Assembly (NCBI RefSeq): GCF_025370775.1
Contig: NZ_JAMXEX010000002.1
Location: forward strand, 310,001 to 374,000
Direction of reading: 5' to 3'
DNA: 64,000 nucleotides
Source: Ancylothrix sp. D3o
GTDB lineage: Bacteria > Cyanobacteriota > Cyanobacteriia > Cyanobacteriales > Oscillatoriaceae
Shown here: one piece after another, positions 8,725-18,306 of the stretch
Layout: each line of letters begins with the position of its first letter
How positions within the stretch are numbered: the stretch's first letter is position 1
Made by a program: the position numbers and the translations under genes
The notes under the pieces: model-generated
What the model was told of the DNA's origin: nothing
What the model saw: only the letters and a program-made list of their open reading frames with translations
Databases searched by the model: none

Positions 8725-9906
8725 TTAGCGGATGTATTCTTTCAAAATGCTATTGCGATTGGGGTGGCGCAATTTCCGCAGGGCTTTTGCCTCTATTTGG
8801 CGGATTCGTTCGCGGGTGACATTAAAAATTTGACCAATTTCTTCAAGGGTCTTCATCCGCCCATCATCCAAACCATAACGTAAACGCAATACATCGCGCT
8901 CACGGGCACTAAGCGTATCGAGGACACTTTCTAAATCTTCCCGCAACAGGTTTTTAGCCACCTGATCTTCGGGTGTTTCCCCATCCGACTCAATAAAATC
9001 GCCCAAACGAGAATCTTCTTCTTTACCAATCGGAGTTTCCAAAGAAATTGGCAATTGAGCAGATTTGGCAATAAAACGAAGCTTTTCGATGGTCATTTCC
9101 ATCCGAGTTGCAATTTCTTCTTCTGTGGGTTTGCGCCCCATTTCTTGAGAGAGAAGTTTGGTTGTTTTTTTAATGCGAGAAATGGTTTCATAAAGATGAA
9201 CCGGCAGACGAATTGTGCGCGACTGATCAGCAATGGCACGAGTAATTGCCTGACGAATCCACCAAGTAGCATAAGTTGAAAATTTGTAACCTTTTTCGTG
9301 ATCAAATTTCTCAGCCGCCCGAATTAAACCCAAGCTGCCCTCTTGAATTAAATCTTGGAACGACAGACCACGATTCATATATTTTTTGGCAATAGAAACC
9401 ACCAAGCGCAGGTTAGACTGCACCATTTTTTCTTTTGCGCGTCTGCCAATATGAAGACGCCGGCGAAATTCATTAATCGGCATTTTAACTGCTTCTGCCC
9501 ATTCCACATCCTTGGGAATGCGTTCGAGATTCTCACACAATTGCTCTCGAACCCGCTCTAGTTGTAACAAGTCAGCAATTTTCCGAGCTAATTCAATTTC
9601 CTCATCCGCCCGCAGCAGGCGAATCCGTCCTATCTCTTGCAAGTAAAGACGAATAGAATCTTCTGTATAGTGTTTCTTTTTAGCCTGAGCCTTGCGCCGG
9701 CTACCCCGACCTTTGCCGGCTTTCCCGTCCTCTTCTTCTCCAGGAGGATCGACAAATTCATCTGCATCCGTAACATCTAGCTCTACAAACTCATCATCTG
9801 TTTCTGCTATTAACGAATCATCTGCCTCGAATTCATTTTGAACAATGAAATCCAAGTCAGTTTGTTCGACTAGGGGGGGGTTGAGTAAATTATTAGCCTG
9901 TGTCAT
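8725..9906 (-). CDS. sigA: RNA polymerase principal sigma factor (group 1)
   Basis: A 393-residue primary sigma factor. The ATG at 9906 is preferred because GAGGAA lies seven bases upstream and cyanobacterial SigA begins MTQANN; an in-frame ATG at 9945 would add 13 residues. The acidic N-terminal region and a lysine-rich segment lead to region 1.2 ([11 protein letters not shown]), region 2 with the -10-binding helix ([17 protein letters not shown]), region 3, and region 4 with the -35-binding helix-turn-helix ([18 protein letters not shown]). This is the housekeeping sigma that directs RNA polymerase to most growth genes. The gene-free 1.5 kb upstream probably holds its promoters. Confidence 0.95.
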   Translation of the reverse strand: MTQANNLLNPPLVEQTDLDFIVQNEFEADDSLIAETDDEFVELDVTDADEFVDPPGEEEDGKAGKGRGSRRKAQAKKKHYTEDSIRLYLQEIGRIRLLRADEEIELARKIADLLQLERVREQLCENLERIPKDVEWAEAVKMPINEFRRRLHIGRRAKEKMVQSNLRLVVSIAKKYMNRGLSFQDLIQEGSLGLIRAAEKFDHEKGYKFSTYATWWIRQAITRAIADQSRTIRLPVHLYETISRIKKTTKLLSQEMGRKPTEEEIATRMEMTIEKLRFIAKSAQLPISLETPIGKEEDSRLGDFIESDGETPEDQVAKNLLREDLESVLDTLSARERDVLRLRYGLDDGRMKTLEEIGQIFNVTRERIRQIEAKALRKLRHPNRNSILKEYIR

Positions 9907-11396
9907 GCTGCGTTCCTCATGCTCCTTTATAAAACAATCAATCACTGGATAGCTTGCTCGGTTGAGCCTTATACAGACTAGCTGTTTAGCTGCTTTTTAT
10001 CAATAATAAGCAACTTCAAAAATTGTCGGCTAGCGAGCTTCAAAGATAGCAAGCTTTATCGTCACCAATGGTGCGACAAAGAAGCTTTCTGATGGGGTGA
10101 ATCTTGGGTATTGAGAAGACCTCTCCGATTGTAGCCTTTTTCACAAAAATAGCACGCTATTTTTTTGGCTTAATTTTAACTTTGGGAAGCCTTGGTTGCA
10201 TAGGGTTTTGCCTAGTAACCTTTTCATCTTAGCTTTGGTTAAGAAAAAACTACAAGAGACTTGGTAATACAAATCTACTACGAGCGTAAGATGACAATCT
10301 ACCTCTACCCTCATCCGCCGTTGATCTGCGATTCGTTGGAAAGCTAAGGTTTTGCTAATGTCACTTTCTTTATTCAGGGAAGCGAAAATCATTGATGCAC
10401 CCTTGAAGATCATTTTGTTGCTTTATCTGAGATCGTGCTGTCTGTAGATCAGCCGTTGAAACTTAAACAGCTATTGTCCGGTTTTGCCCTGCCTTTCTTT
10501 CTTGTGCCGCTTTTTTGCTTTGAAGAAACAAGACAGCCGCCGAGTTAGATTCCTGCGATTGCTGTGCAACTGCGGGCTAGGGGGAGATTTATTTAGGTGT
10601 GGGTGAATTTATTTCACCGCTTCGCACGCTCGGTACAGAAGGTGTGTACTCTCAGGCGCTCTCCCAGCCGCATCTCCAATCAAGGCAGAGTTTCATTTTT
10701 TGTTCGATGTTGCTTTATTTTCCAACAAATTCCATGAACCAGACATCAGATGACTACACTCCGATATTCTAATTAATGCTTTTGGTAGATGGCAGCCGGT
10801 GACGCTAAGAAATTAATATTTCCTCATGTACTTTGCTGTCAAGAGCGCCGCAAAAACTTCTAACTTGACGCTACGGTACGGTTTTCACGGAGACTCTGCT
10901 CAGGGGAGGTTTTTGGTAGTTTGCTTATTTAATTTGCATTTGCTGGTTTCTCATCTAAACGAACACAACAGTAGTGGTATGATGTTTAGATAAGGGCTTT
11001 GCGTTTATTTTCAAATGCTTAAAAAACTTTCTTGCATTTTAAATGTTGCCTAGCATTTTTGACTCCCCAAAATCGCAACCGAGCAATCCGCCACTCCTGC
11101 TGTGTGCAAAGTGCAGGGAAAAAACCAACTACGCCTCATTCACCGGCTTTTTTTTAGACATAATATTTTCCCTAAAACATTTAGCCAACCAGAAATCAGG
11201 TATAGTTTTCAGCCTTGTAAGGTAATGCAGGTTTATAGCAAAATCCTTGAACTTCTCCGTCGAAAAAGACAAAGTTTTACGGACACTTAGAAGCGAGTGG
11301 CTTCCACACTGCGAATTTTTCTCTCACCAACATTAAATTTTTGGTAAAGCGCCGCTTTCTTTTCTTTATCAAAAGTTTACAAATCGTTATAAAACT
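9907..11396. other. 1.5 kb gene-free region upstream of sigA
   Basis: The longest stretch without a supportable gene. Short open frames (for example minus 10141-10413 and plus 11043-11225) look random. The segment around 10540-10690 is more GC-rich and has small stems, for example GTGAA/TTCAC near 10600, so a long sigA leader or a small RNA is possible. I could identify no tRNA or known RNA family. Both flanking genes are on the minus strand. Confidence 0.4.
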
Positions 11397-12158
11397 TTAA
11401 TTCACCGGCCACCCTAAGCGAGTCGGTTGTTGGTAAATTCGCTTCAGGGTATTGATATCTCTAGCCGAAATCGACGGGGGATTGCGGACTTGGGAATAGT
11501 ACAGAACATCAGTTTCTGTAGGACTATGACCCCAAATTCCCAAAGCATGACCGAGTTCGTGACGCGCCGCCGCCGCCACAACAACCTCCGCCAAAGGACT
11601 GATCAAAATCTTCTGCCGGTGTAAAAAAACCGCCGGTGAATTTACGGAAGCACGAGTGTAATACTCATAGCGCGTTTCAGCAGAACGAGCGCGATCAAGC
11701 TTGCCATCGGCTGTCATTCGTAACGGCGGACGCCGGCGCAAAATTGTGATGTCTGCTTGTTCAGCATCCCCAACTATTTCTAAAGGCAGATATTCTGCCC
11801 ACTCTTGCACCGCCAACCTTACCGCCGTTGCCCACCGGCCCTGGGAACCTTCCGAAGAATCGACAAAAACCTTGACCGGAAACTTTGACCAAACCAAATA
11901 GCCTACTTCCAATGGCTGAACTTGCTCAAAATAATCGCCATTGTTCGCCGCATCTTCCCACAAAGCCAAAACATCTGGCAGAGGATGAGGTTTCAGCGTT
12001 GGTAACTGTGGAGGCTGTTGTGACGCAAGAGCCGGTGTTGCGTCCAAAAAAACCTTATCCCCACTATTGGGGCCGGTTGATTGAATCAACACCAACAACA
12101 GCGCCACACAAAGCGAAACAATTAACCCGCTTGCTTGTTTAACAATTTTGGGGCTCAT
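11397..12158 (-). CDS. exported metzincin-like zinc protease
   Basis: A 253-residue protein with an N-terminal signal or anchor helix (about 8-27). The zinc motif HELGHALGIWGH (residues 200-211) has the three His ligands and catalytic Glu of the matrixin/M10 metzincin pattern HExxHxxGxxH. I do not see a clear Met-turn methionine after it, so activity is not certain. Probably a periplasmic or secreted endopeptidase. It lies 34 bases downstream of secG on the same strand and could be co-transcribed with it. Confidence 0.75.
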   Translation of the reverse strand: MSPKIVKQASGLIVSLCVALLLVLIQSTGPNSGDKVFLDATPALASQQPPQLPTLKPHPLPDVLALWEDAANNGDYFEQVQPLEVGYLVWSKFPVKVFVDSSEGSQGRWATAVRLAVQEWAEYLPLEIVGDAEQADITILRRRPPLRMTADGKLDRARSAETRYEYYTRASVNSPAVFLHRQKILISPLAEVVVAAAARHELGHALGIWGHSPTETDVLYYSQVRNPPSISARDINTLKRIYQQPTRLGWPVN

Positions 12159-12192
12159 CTGCCGGCTTCATAAAAAACTACAGAAAAATTTC

Positions 12193-12426
12193 CTATTTTC
12201 CTAACCAACCGGCACTTAAAATCAAAGTCAAGCCCATAAACACCGCACATAAGGCCCAAGTAATGCGGTTCAGGCTGGTTTCGGCACTCTTGGCGCTCGA
12301 AAAAAGCTGAGCCTGTCCGCCAATCCCGCCAATGCCATCACCTTTAGGACTGTGAAGCAGAACAAAAACAATCAAACCCAGCGCAGACAAGGCCCAGACA
12401 ATTTGTAGAATCGTAACAGCAGTCAT
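12193..12426 (-). CDS. secG: preprotein translocase subunit SecG
   Basis: A 77-residue membrane protein with two transmembrane helices joined by a loop holding the conserved SPKGDGIGG and a Ser/Ala-rich segment. It is the accessory subunit of the SecYEG channel in the plasma and thylakoid membranes. The ATG at 12426 is preferred over an in-frame ATG at 12450 because homologues begin just before the first helix. It follows gpmI on the same strand with a gap of about 105 bases. Confidence 0.92.
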   Translation of the reverse strand: MTAVTILQIVWALSALGLIVFVLLHSPKGDGIGGIGGQAQLFSSAKSAETSLNRITWALCAVFMGLTLILSAGWLGK

Positions 12427-12532
12427 AGTTTTAATTGCATCCACTTCCAAAACAACAAAAAAGTTAGGGGTGATCGGGAAATAAGAATTTGCCCATCCCC
12501 CATCAGCACTTCCTAGACGCCTCGCCTACGAG

Positions 12533-14131
12533 TTATAGACGAATCCGAACTGGTGTCCGGTTAGCTTTTGGCTCAAACGAAGCCGGCTCAATCATAGAAA
12601 CACCAGTCATTTCTGGCGGTTGAGGCAACTTCAAGAGTTGTAAAATTGTTGGGGCCACATCCGCCAAACAACCGTCACTTCTCAGCGCCACATCAGCACC
12701 GTGACCTGGAATTTTCACGCCTTCGCCTTCGACCAAGATAAAAGGCACCGGATTGGTGGTGTGAGCCGTCCAGGGATTGCCCTGCTCATCGCACATATAC
12801 TCAGCATTGCCATGATCCGCAATAATAATCGCCGTACCCCCGGCCTTATTCACTCCTTCGAGCAAACGGCCCAGACAATTATCCACCATTTCAACCGCTT
12901 GAACAGTGGCTTCCACATTGCCGGTATGGCCCACCATATCGGGATTAGCGTAATTAATTACTACCAGCGAATAAATGCGCTTTTGAATGGCTGAGAGAGC
13001 AACTTCAGTCACCTCAGCAGCAGACATCAGCGGTGCGGAGTCATAAGTCGGCACCATTGGAGACTGAACCAATTCCCGCTCTTCTCCTTTGACAGGTTCT
13101 TCCAAACCGCCATTAAAGAAATAAGTTACATGAGCATATTTCTCTGTTTCAGCGGTGCGGAACTGTAGTAAACCGTGATTAGCAATCACCTCGCCGAGAA
13201 TATTGCTGAGGTTTTGCGGCTCAAACGCCACTAACACCGGCAACTCGCTGTCATATTGAGTAAAAGTCAAGAACGACAAATTCTCAATTTTGGGCCGGTC
13301 AAACCCCTTAAAGCTTTTGCCAACAAAAGCCTGAGTTAACTGCCGTGATCGATCTGGACGGAAATTAAAGAAAATCACGCCATCGTTTGATTCAACGGCA
13401 CCCGGAGCAATGCGTACAGGCAAGACAAACTCATCAGTTTTTCCAGCCACATAAGAAGTTTGGAGAAGCTCAACCGCAGAGAGACCAACGCCGGGGCCAT
13501 CTTCCACCATTACATCGTAAGCACGTTTAACACGATCCCAGCGGTTATCACGATCCATACTGTAGTACCGGCCACTGAGAGTGACGATCCGCCCGATCCC
13601 AAAGCGCTGAGTAGCTTCTTCAATTTGGCGTAAGGCTGTCAAGCCTTCTGTGGGAGAAGTATCGCGTCCGTCTGTAATTGCGTGAATGCAAACTTCAGAT
13701 ATATTTTGTGCTTTTGCCAACCCCAGCAAACCGAATAGGTGACTGAGGTGCGAGTGAACACCGCCTTCCGAACAAAGACCGACCAGATGCAGCTTACCGC
13801 CCGATACCGAGACTTGCTGACAAAGTTTAATCAATGCCGGATTACTCAGCAACGAGCCATCTTCAACCGCATCGCTGATCCGCATTAATTCTTGTTTAAC
13901 AACCCGACCGGCCCCAATATTCATGTGACCGACTTCCGAGTTACCCATTTGGCCTTCGGGCAACCCGACGGCTTTTCCAGAAGTACGAATTAAGGTTCTG
14001 GGATACGCTTCCCAGAGGCTATCCATCACCGGTGTGCGGGCCAGTGCAATTGCATTGCCAGCCGTTTCCTCACGGTAGCCCCACCCGTCTAAAATGACTA
14101 GCACCACTGGAGACACAGGTGCTTGCCTCAT
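12533..14131 (-). CDS. gpmI: 2,3-bisphosphoglycerate-independent phosphoglycerate mutase
   Basis: A 532-residue cytosolic enzyme interconverting 3- and 2-phosphoglycerate in glycolysis. The metal-binding Asp is in VILDGWGYRE (Asp15) and the catalytic Ser65 is in GQMGNSEVGHMNIGAGR. Further alkaline-phosphatase-fold ligands appear in ADHGNAEYM near the C-terminus. Length is normal for the family. It is manganese-dependent in characterised members. First gene of a probable gpmI-secG minus-strand unit. Confidence 0.96.
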   Translation of the reverse strand: MRQAPVSPVVLVILDGWGYREETAGNAIALARTPVMDSLWEAYPRTLIRTSGKAVGLPEGQMGNSEVGHMNIGAGRVVKQELMRISDAVEDGSLLSNPALIKLCQQVSVSGGKLHLVGLCSEGGVHSHLSHLFGLLGLAKAQNISEVCIHAITDGRDTSPTEGLTALRQIEEATQRFGIGRIVTLSGRYYSMDRDNRWDRVKRAYDVMVEDGPGVGLSAVELLQTSYVAGKTDEFVLPVRIAPGAVESNDGVIFFNFRPDRSRQLTQAFVGKSFKGFDRPKIENLSFLTFTQYDSELPVLVAFEPQNLSNILGEVIANHGLLQFRTAETEKYAHVTYFFNGGLEEPVKGEERELVQSPMVPTYDSAPLMSAAEVTEVALSAIQKRIYSLVVINYANPDMVGHTGNVEATVQAVEMVDNCLGRLLEGVNKAGGTAIIIADHGNAEYMCDEQGNPWTAHTTNPVPFILVEGEGVKIPGHGADVALRSDGCLADVAPTILQLLKLPQPPEMTGVSMIEPASFEPKANRTPVRIRL

Positions 14132-14335
14132 ACTAAGTCACCACGATTTTTTACCACTTTCGCCACCAATGATAGCATCCCCCCCCTCCTTATCGGTTGA
14201 ACCATTAGTAAGAATCTACATCTCTTGACGCAACAGGCCGCCATTGCATTCAATAATAGTAGCGAGAATAATTGCTCGTGTTAGCATTTTGTGGTAAATA
14301 GGCTTTTTTAGAATTTAAGCGGTTGGGGAAAGGCA

Positions 14336-15688
14336 ATGATGCGTCAAATATTATTGAAAGTGTCCATAGGAATCCTACTAGCAATGATGGCCGCCTGCGG
14401 GGGGGACAGCAGCGCACCCCCAGCGCCGCCTCCCAATGCCGCTACACCGGCAGCCCCGGCAGCCCCGGCAGCCCCCAGCACACCTGTAGCCTCAGCCCCG
14501 GCAGCAGCCCCGGCACCAGTCCCGGCACCAGCCCCGGCGGCACCACCTCCGATCCCCCCCGGCTTAGCGCCCTCGACTGACCCAGATCGCAGAGAAGAAC
14601 AAGTCAAGACCGGGCGCACTAATCCCTTTGTACCGCCTGTGCCGGTGCCCATTCAGCAAGCTAAAACAACAACCGGAACACAGGCAGGGCCAACCCTACC
14701 GAGACTGCCATCTCAAACAGGGCAAAGCACCACCTTGGCCGGACAGCCGAGGGCAATTGGGCCAGAACTGCCCCTGCCACTAAGAACTGCCAATGCCGGC
14801 CCAGGCGGCCAGATCAGACCTACCCTTCCCAATACATCCAGGGCACAAGTGCCAAATTTGCCTGAGTTGCCAACCAAAATAGGCCCAGAACTACCCCGCG
14901 CTGTCGCCGCTCGTCCGGGGGCCCCCCGTCAAACAGCGCAAAATCCCGCCGCACCGGGCCGACAAGTGCCAAATTTGCCTGAGTTGCCAACCAGAATAGG
15001 CCCAGAATTGCCGCGCACCGTCGCGGCTGGCCCCGGCACTCCCCGTCAAACGGCCCAAAATCCAGCCGCACCGGGCCGACAAGTGCCAAATCTACCGAAT
15101 TTGCCAAACAGAATAGGCCCAGAATTGCCAAATCGTACCGCCAGAGCCAATACACCCCCGACTGCGGGTGGACGCGGGCCAACAGCACCATCTCCGGCTA
15201 CGGGTGGACGCGGGCCAACAGCACCATCTCCGGCTACGGGTGGACGCGGGCCGGTGGCAGTCGCCCCTGCTCGCCCCACACCGCCCCCGCCGCCTTCGCT
15301 ACCAAAATCAGAAAGCCGGCAGGTCCCAAATTTGCCTGAGTTGCCGGCACAGATCGGGCCAAGTGTACCACCGGCCCCACCTGTTCCAGTCGCCCCCCAA
15401 GGCCCGCCGCCGCCGCCCGATCCGACTTTGGCGAGAGCAACTGAAGTCACCGGTGTTGTCCAGGTGGGCAATGAAACGCAAATTATTGTCAAAGCACCAA
15501 ACGAAGCCACTAGCCGTTATGTGAAGGTAGGACAGCGTTTATCTAATGGGGAAATCTTAGTTAAACGGGTGATCATCAGTGCCGGAGGCGAGCCGATTGT
15601 CATTTTGGAAGAAAATGGCGTTGAGGTCAGCAAAGCCGTCGGTGAAAAACCTGCCACCGCAGAAAAACCGGCTCAGGCAAGTTCATAG
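14336..15688 (+). CDS. proline-rich repeat lipoprotein
   Basis: A 450-residue predicted lipoprotein. The signal helix ends in LAMMAAC with lipobox Cys21. Residues 25-75 are almost pure Ala/Pro. The middle carries four copies of a VPNLPELP-IGPELP unit and short GGRGP-TAPSPAT repeats. The last 80 residues form a globular, beta-rich segment beginning ATEVTGVVQVGN. The NPF-PP phrase near residue 97 and this small C-terminal domain recall PilP/GspC-type secretion and pilus proteins, but the likeness is weak. It may span the periplasm or peptidoglycan with an extended polyproline arm. Function unknown. Confidence 0.75.
   Translation: MMRQILLKVSIGILLAMMAACGGDSSAPPAPPPNAATPAAPAAPAAPSTPVASAPAAAPAPVPAPAPAAPPPIPPGLAPSTDPDRREEQVKTGRTNPFVPPVPVPIQQAKTTTGTQAGPTLPRLPSQTGQSTTLAGQPRAIGPELPLPLRTANAGPGGQIRPTLPNTSRAQVPNLPELPTKIGPELPRAVAARPGAPRQTAQNPAAPGRQVPNLPELPTRIGPELPRTVAAGPGTPRQTAQNPAAPGRQVPNLPNLPNRIGPELPNRTARANTPPTAGGRGPTAPSPATGGRGPTAPSPATGGRGPVAVAPARPTPPPPPSLPKSESRQVPNLPELPAQIGPSVPPAPPVPVAPQGPPPPPDPTLARATEVTGVVQVGNETQIIVKAPNEATSRYVKVGQRLSNGEILVKRVIISAGGEPIVILEENGVEVSKAVGEKPATAEKPAQASS
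14841..15135 (+). repeat. tandem coding repeats, VPNLPELP units
   Basis: Three imperfect repeats of roughly 120 bases inside the lipoprotein gene, each carrying the VPNLP(E/N)LP and IGPELP phrases. A fourth, diverged unit lies near 15325. Such repeats can expand or contract by slippage. Confidence 0.7.
15165..15252 (+). repeat. 36-base tandem repeat in the lipoprotein gene
   Basis: About two and a half identical copies of a 36-base unit encoding GGRGPTAPSPAT. The near identity at DNA level points to a recent duplication. Confidence 0.8.
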
Positions 15689-16148
15689 TCTGGCCGATCA
15701 AAACCCCGCTATCCTTTGTCATAAGTCCTTTGTGGCCTGTTTTTCTACAACCAATGACCAAAGCCTTTTGACAAATCACATCTGTGTCTTCTAATTTCCT
15801 TCGTCCAGCAATTCCCAGAGGTGGAAAACGTCAACCAAAGTTGACACTCATCACAAATGTCCGTAATTGCGGACAATTTTTTAAATTTATACAATTGGAA
15901 AGTAGAAACCAGTACCCACTCCCAAGAAAAAAACATTGCCATCGCGGGCTTTAAATCCCCTATTACCCCGGCCCTAACTCGCGCAATTAGGCAGAATAAA
16001 AAAAAACACATCCGCACATTAAAAACCTAGCCGGCAAGAGTTTTTTCTGGTTTCTACTCCCAATTTCTTACTCATTTTTTTTCCCGGCTCAGGAAAATTC
16101 CGTCCCACAAAAGCCAAACTCAAAAATTTAAACTGGAGAACTCGATCA
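15689..16148. other. intergenic, 460 bases
   Basis: Lies between the lipoprotein and MORN genes, both plus strand. No gene or clear structure seen. Confidence 0.4.
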
Positions 16149-16889
16149 ATGCCACAAAACTTAAAAAAATTAGCCTGGGTTCTAGGGGTATCTGTTTTGC
16201 TAGAGCTAGGCAGTTCTATCACTCATCCTTTGCGCTCAGTAGCACAAGAGACTGGCCCCAGACCGCCTATCTGTATTCCGAACCCCAGCGGCCCCGGTTC
16301 TAAATGCAATTATGAGGGCGGAGACAACTATATTGGCAGCTTCAGTAATGGCGTACCCAATGGCCGGGGCATCTATGTCTACGCCAACGGCGACCGCTAC
16401 GAAGGTGAATGGCGTAATGGCCGGCCTAACGGTCGGGGCGTGTTTATTTTTGCCGATGATTCCCGCTACGATGGCGTGTTTCAAGATGGATTAATTGTCA
16501 ATGGCAGATCCATCTTTCCTGATGGCACTTATGAAGGGCCGTTTAAGATTGTCCGCAATGTAGAGACTAACGTCATTAGCAGCCAACCCGAAGGACGGGG
16601 CCGTTTCACCTTCCCCAACGGCGACCGCTATGAGGGTGAATTTTTTACAGGCGTTATTCTTGGCCGGGGTGTCTTAGTCCGTAGAGACGGCTCCCGCTGT
16701 GAAGCTCAGTTTTACAACAGCAACTTAGACGGCAAAGGTACTTGCCGGTATCGCAATGGTGACCGCTACGACGGCGAATTACGCCAAGGCCGGCCTCATG
16801 GCCAAGGCACCCTAGTTCAAGCCAACGGCAGACGCTACAGCGGGATATTTCGAGACGGTCAGCCTTTCGATCCAAAAGCTAAACAATAG
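16149..16889 (+). CDS. exported MORN-repeat protein
   Basis: A 246-residue protein with an N-terminal signal segment (about 8-30) and roughly seven MORN repeats of the YEGEWRNGRPNGRG type from residue 55 to the end. MORN repeats form an elongated beta-hairpin sheet that binds membranes or proteins. Two cysteine pairs (Cys42/Cys53 and Cys189/Cys203, approximate) could form disulphides outside the cytosol. No enzymatic domain is present. Role unknown, probably structural or surface-associated. Confidence 0.8.
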   Translation: MPQNLKKLAWVLGVSVLLELGSSITHPLRSVAQETGPRPPICIPNPSGPGSKCNYEGGDNYIGSFSNGVPNGRGIYVYANGDRYEGEWRNGRPNGRGVFIFADDSRYDGVFQDGLIVNGRSIFPDGTYEGPFKIVRNVETNVISSQPEGRGRFTFPNGDRYEGEFFTGVILGRGVLVRRDGSRCEAQFYNSNLDGKGTCRYRNGDRYDGELRQGRPHGQGTLVQANGRRYSGIFRDGQPFDPKAKQ

Positions 16890-16934
16890 AAATTCTCCAA
16901 CATTTAAACAGCATATTTAATTTAATTAAACTTC

Positions 16935-16976
16935 AGCAGCCGACTTGCCACTCAAAAAAAACCGGCTGCTTTAAGT
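16935..16976 (+). terminator. terminator of the MORN gene
   Basis: A perfect 8-bp stem AGCAGCCG/CGGCTGCT (16935-16942 and 16963-16970) followed by a T-rich run. Confidence 0.65.
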
Positions 16977-17129
16977 TTTATATAAATAAGCAAACTAAGT
17001 ATTTTTTACTAAAATCCAGGGACACCCATAAAATAAAATCCAGCTAAAAATTTTCCACAGCCTGTTTGAGGCAAAGCTAAAGTTGAAACAGACGCAAAAT
17101 AACTCAATCAGCTTTTGGAGGGTTGCTGT

Positions 17130-17771
17130 ATGACCACAGCCGATCAAGCTACCCCACAGGCGAGCCAGTCTCCCTTTGATTTTTCCCCCCAACCCACCCT
17201 AGATGCCGAATTCCTCAAGCAACTGGAATTTATCCCAGGGTTCAAAGAACTGCTCATGCTGCGGCAAGTACACGCTTTAGAACACGCCACAGTCTGGGTG
17301 CTCAGCGAAACCCAAACGCCCCCCACCTCCCCTCGCATTTCTCAATCCGCAGTGGATAACGAACTGTTGGGGGGAATGTCCACCGACTCCGGCTTTTATC
17401 TCTATGGCAACGTCAGCACCACCCAACTGCAACGCGCTGTTAAAACCGCTTTGCATCGCATCACCAGCGGCGAATGGGAGCTCGCCGTTCACCCCCGTTG
17501 CGGCACAAATGTTTCTGTGGGAATGCTGTTAACCGCCGGCCTCGCTTTGGGCATCCATTTAATTCTTCCGAGGGGCCCCATTGAGCAATTAATTGGTTTA
17601 GGCTTCGCCGCCAGCACTGCTGCTCAACTGGCCCCCGACTTAGGCCAACTTGCCCAACGCTATGTCACAACTGCCATCCCCTTTAACTTGGCTGTCGAAA
17701 ATATTTCCCAAACCCGCGACATTTGGGGCAGACAGGCTCATTTTGTCCGCATTCGTTGGCAAAATTCCTGA
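17130..17771 (+). CDS. DUF6391 family protein
   Basis: A 213-residue protein of unknown function that resembles the cyanobacterial DUF6391 family. The ATG at 17130 is chosen because GGAGG lies eight bases upstream. The conserved core contains LRQVHALEHATVWVL, with a His-x-x-Glu-His pattern that could bind metal, and a hydrophobic central segment (about 130-170) that may form one or two membrane helices. It precedes psaE on the same strand by about 150 bases. The family assignment is from memory of the motif. Confidence 0.65.
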   Translation: MTTADQATPQASQSPFDFSPQPTLDAEFLKQLEFIPGFKELLMLRQVHALEHATVWVLSETQTPPTSPRISQSAVDNELLGGMSTDSGFYLYGNVSTTQLQRAVKTALHRITSGEWELAVHPRCGTNVSVGMLLTAGLALGIHLILPRGPIEQLIGLGFAASTAAQLAPDLGQLAQRYVTTAIPFNLAVENISQTRDIWGRQAHFVRIRWQNS

Positions 17772-17919
17772 TTTTGCTCTGGGAAAAACTGCGGTTTTGG
17801 CCCTTTATTTCACGGTCAGTAACAAAAATTAAAAAACCGAGTGAGCAAACCACCGCTTAGGAATAGTACGCTGAACGCATAGCTGTGTGGTTAAAAACAA
17901 CACTTAGGGAGAAAAACAC

Positions 17920-18303
17920 ATGGTACAGCGTGGTTCTAAGGTTCGGATTCTCCGCAAAGAGTCGTACTGGTATCAGGATGTCGGCACTGTAGCGTCGATG
18001 GATCAAAGCGGTATTAAATATTCCGTCATCGTTCGTTTTGATAAGGTCAACTACGCCGGTGTCAACACCAACAACTTCGCGCCTAACGAAGTCTTTGAAG
18101 TTGAACCGCCCAAGGCCAAGGCCAAAGGTTCTACTCCGGCAGCCCCCGGTGGCAAGCAAACAACCCTCGATCCGGCTACCCGCCGCACTGGCCAAGGTAC
18201 CCAAACCAAGGCTAAAGGCAGTGCTACCCCAGAGTCCGGTTCAGACAAGAAGGGTGCAGTGCCGGTAGAAGGCGGTCCCAACCAAGGTACGGAACAGCGT
18301 TAA
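17920..18303 (+). CDS. psaE: photosystem I reaction centre subunit IV (PsaE), extended
   Basis: Residues 1-64 are a typical PsaE: an SH3-like five-stranded barrel ([38 protein letters not shown]) on the cytoplasmic face of photosystem I, where it helps ferredoxin docking and cyclic electron flow. The usual length is about 70 residues. This one has 127, with a C-terminal tail of about 60 residues rich in Ala, Gly, Lys, Thr and Pro and without predicted structure. AGGGAG lies upstream of the ATG. mutM begins four bases after the stop, so the two are probably co-transcribed. Confidence 0.95.
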   Translation: MVQRGSKVRILRKESYWYQDVGTVASMDQSGIKYSVIVRFDKVNYAGVNTNNFAPNEVFEVEPPKAKAKGSTPAAPGGKQTTLDPATRRTGQGTQTKAKGSATPESGSDKKGAVPVEGGPNQGTEQR

Positions 18304-18306
18304 GTT

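Noticed and set aside
10141-10413. 90-codon minus-strand frame upstream of sigA
   Set aside because: No motif, no ribosome-binding site and erratic composition.
10600-10690. tRNA-like stems in the sigA upstream region
   Set aside because: Lacks the T-loop consensus and paired acceptor ends on either strand.
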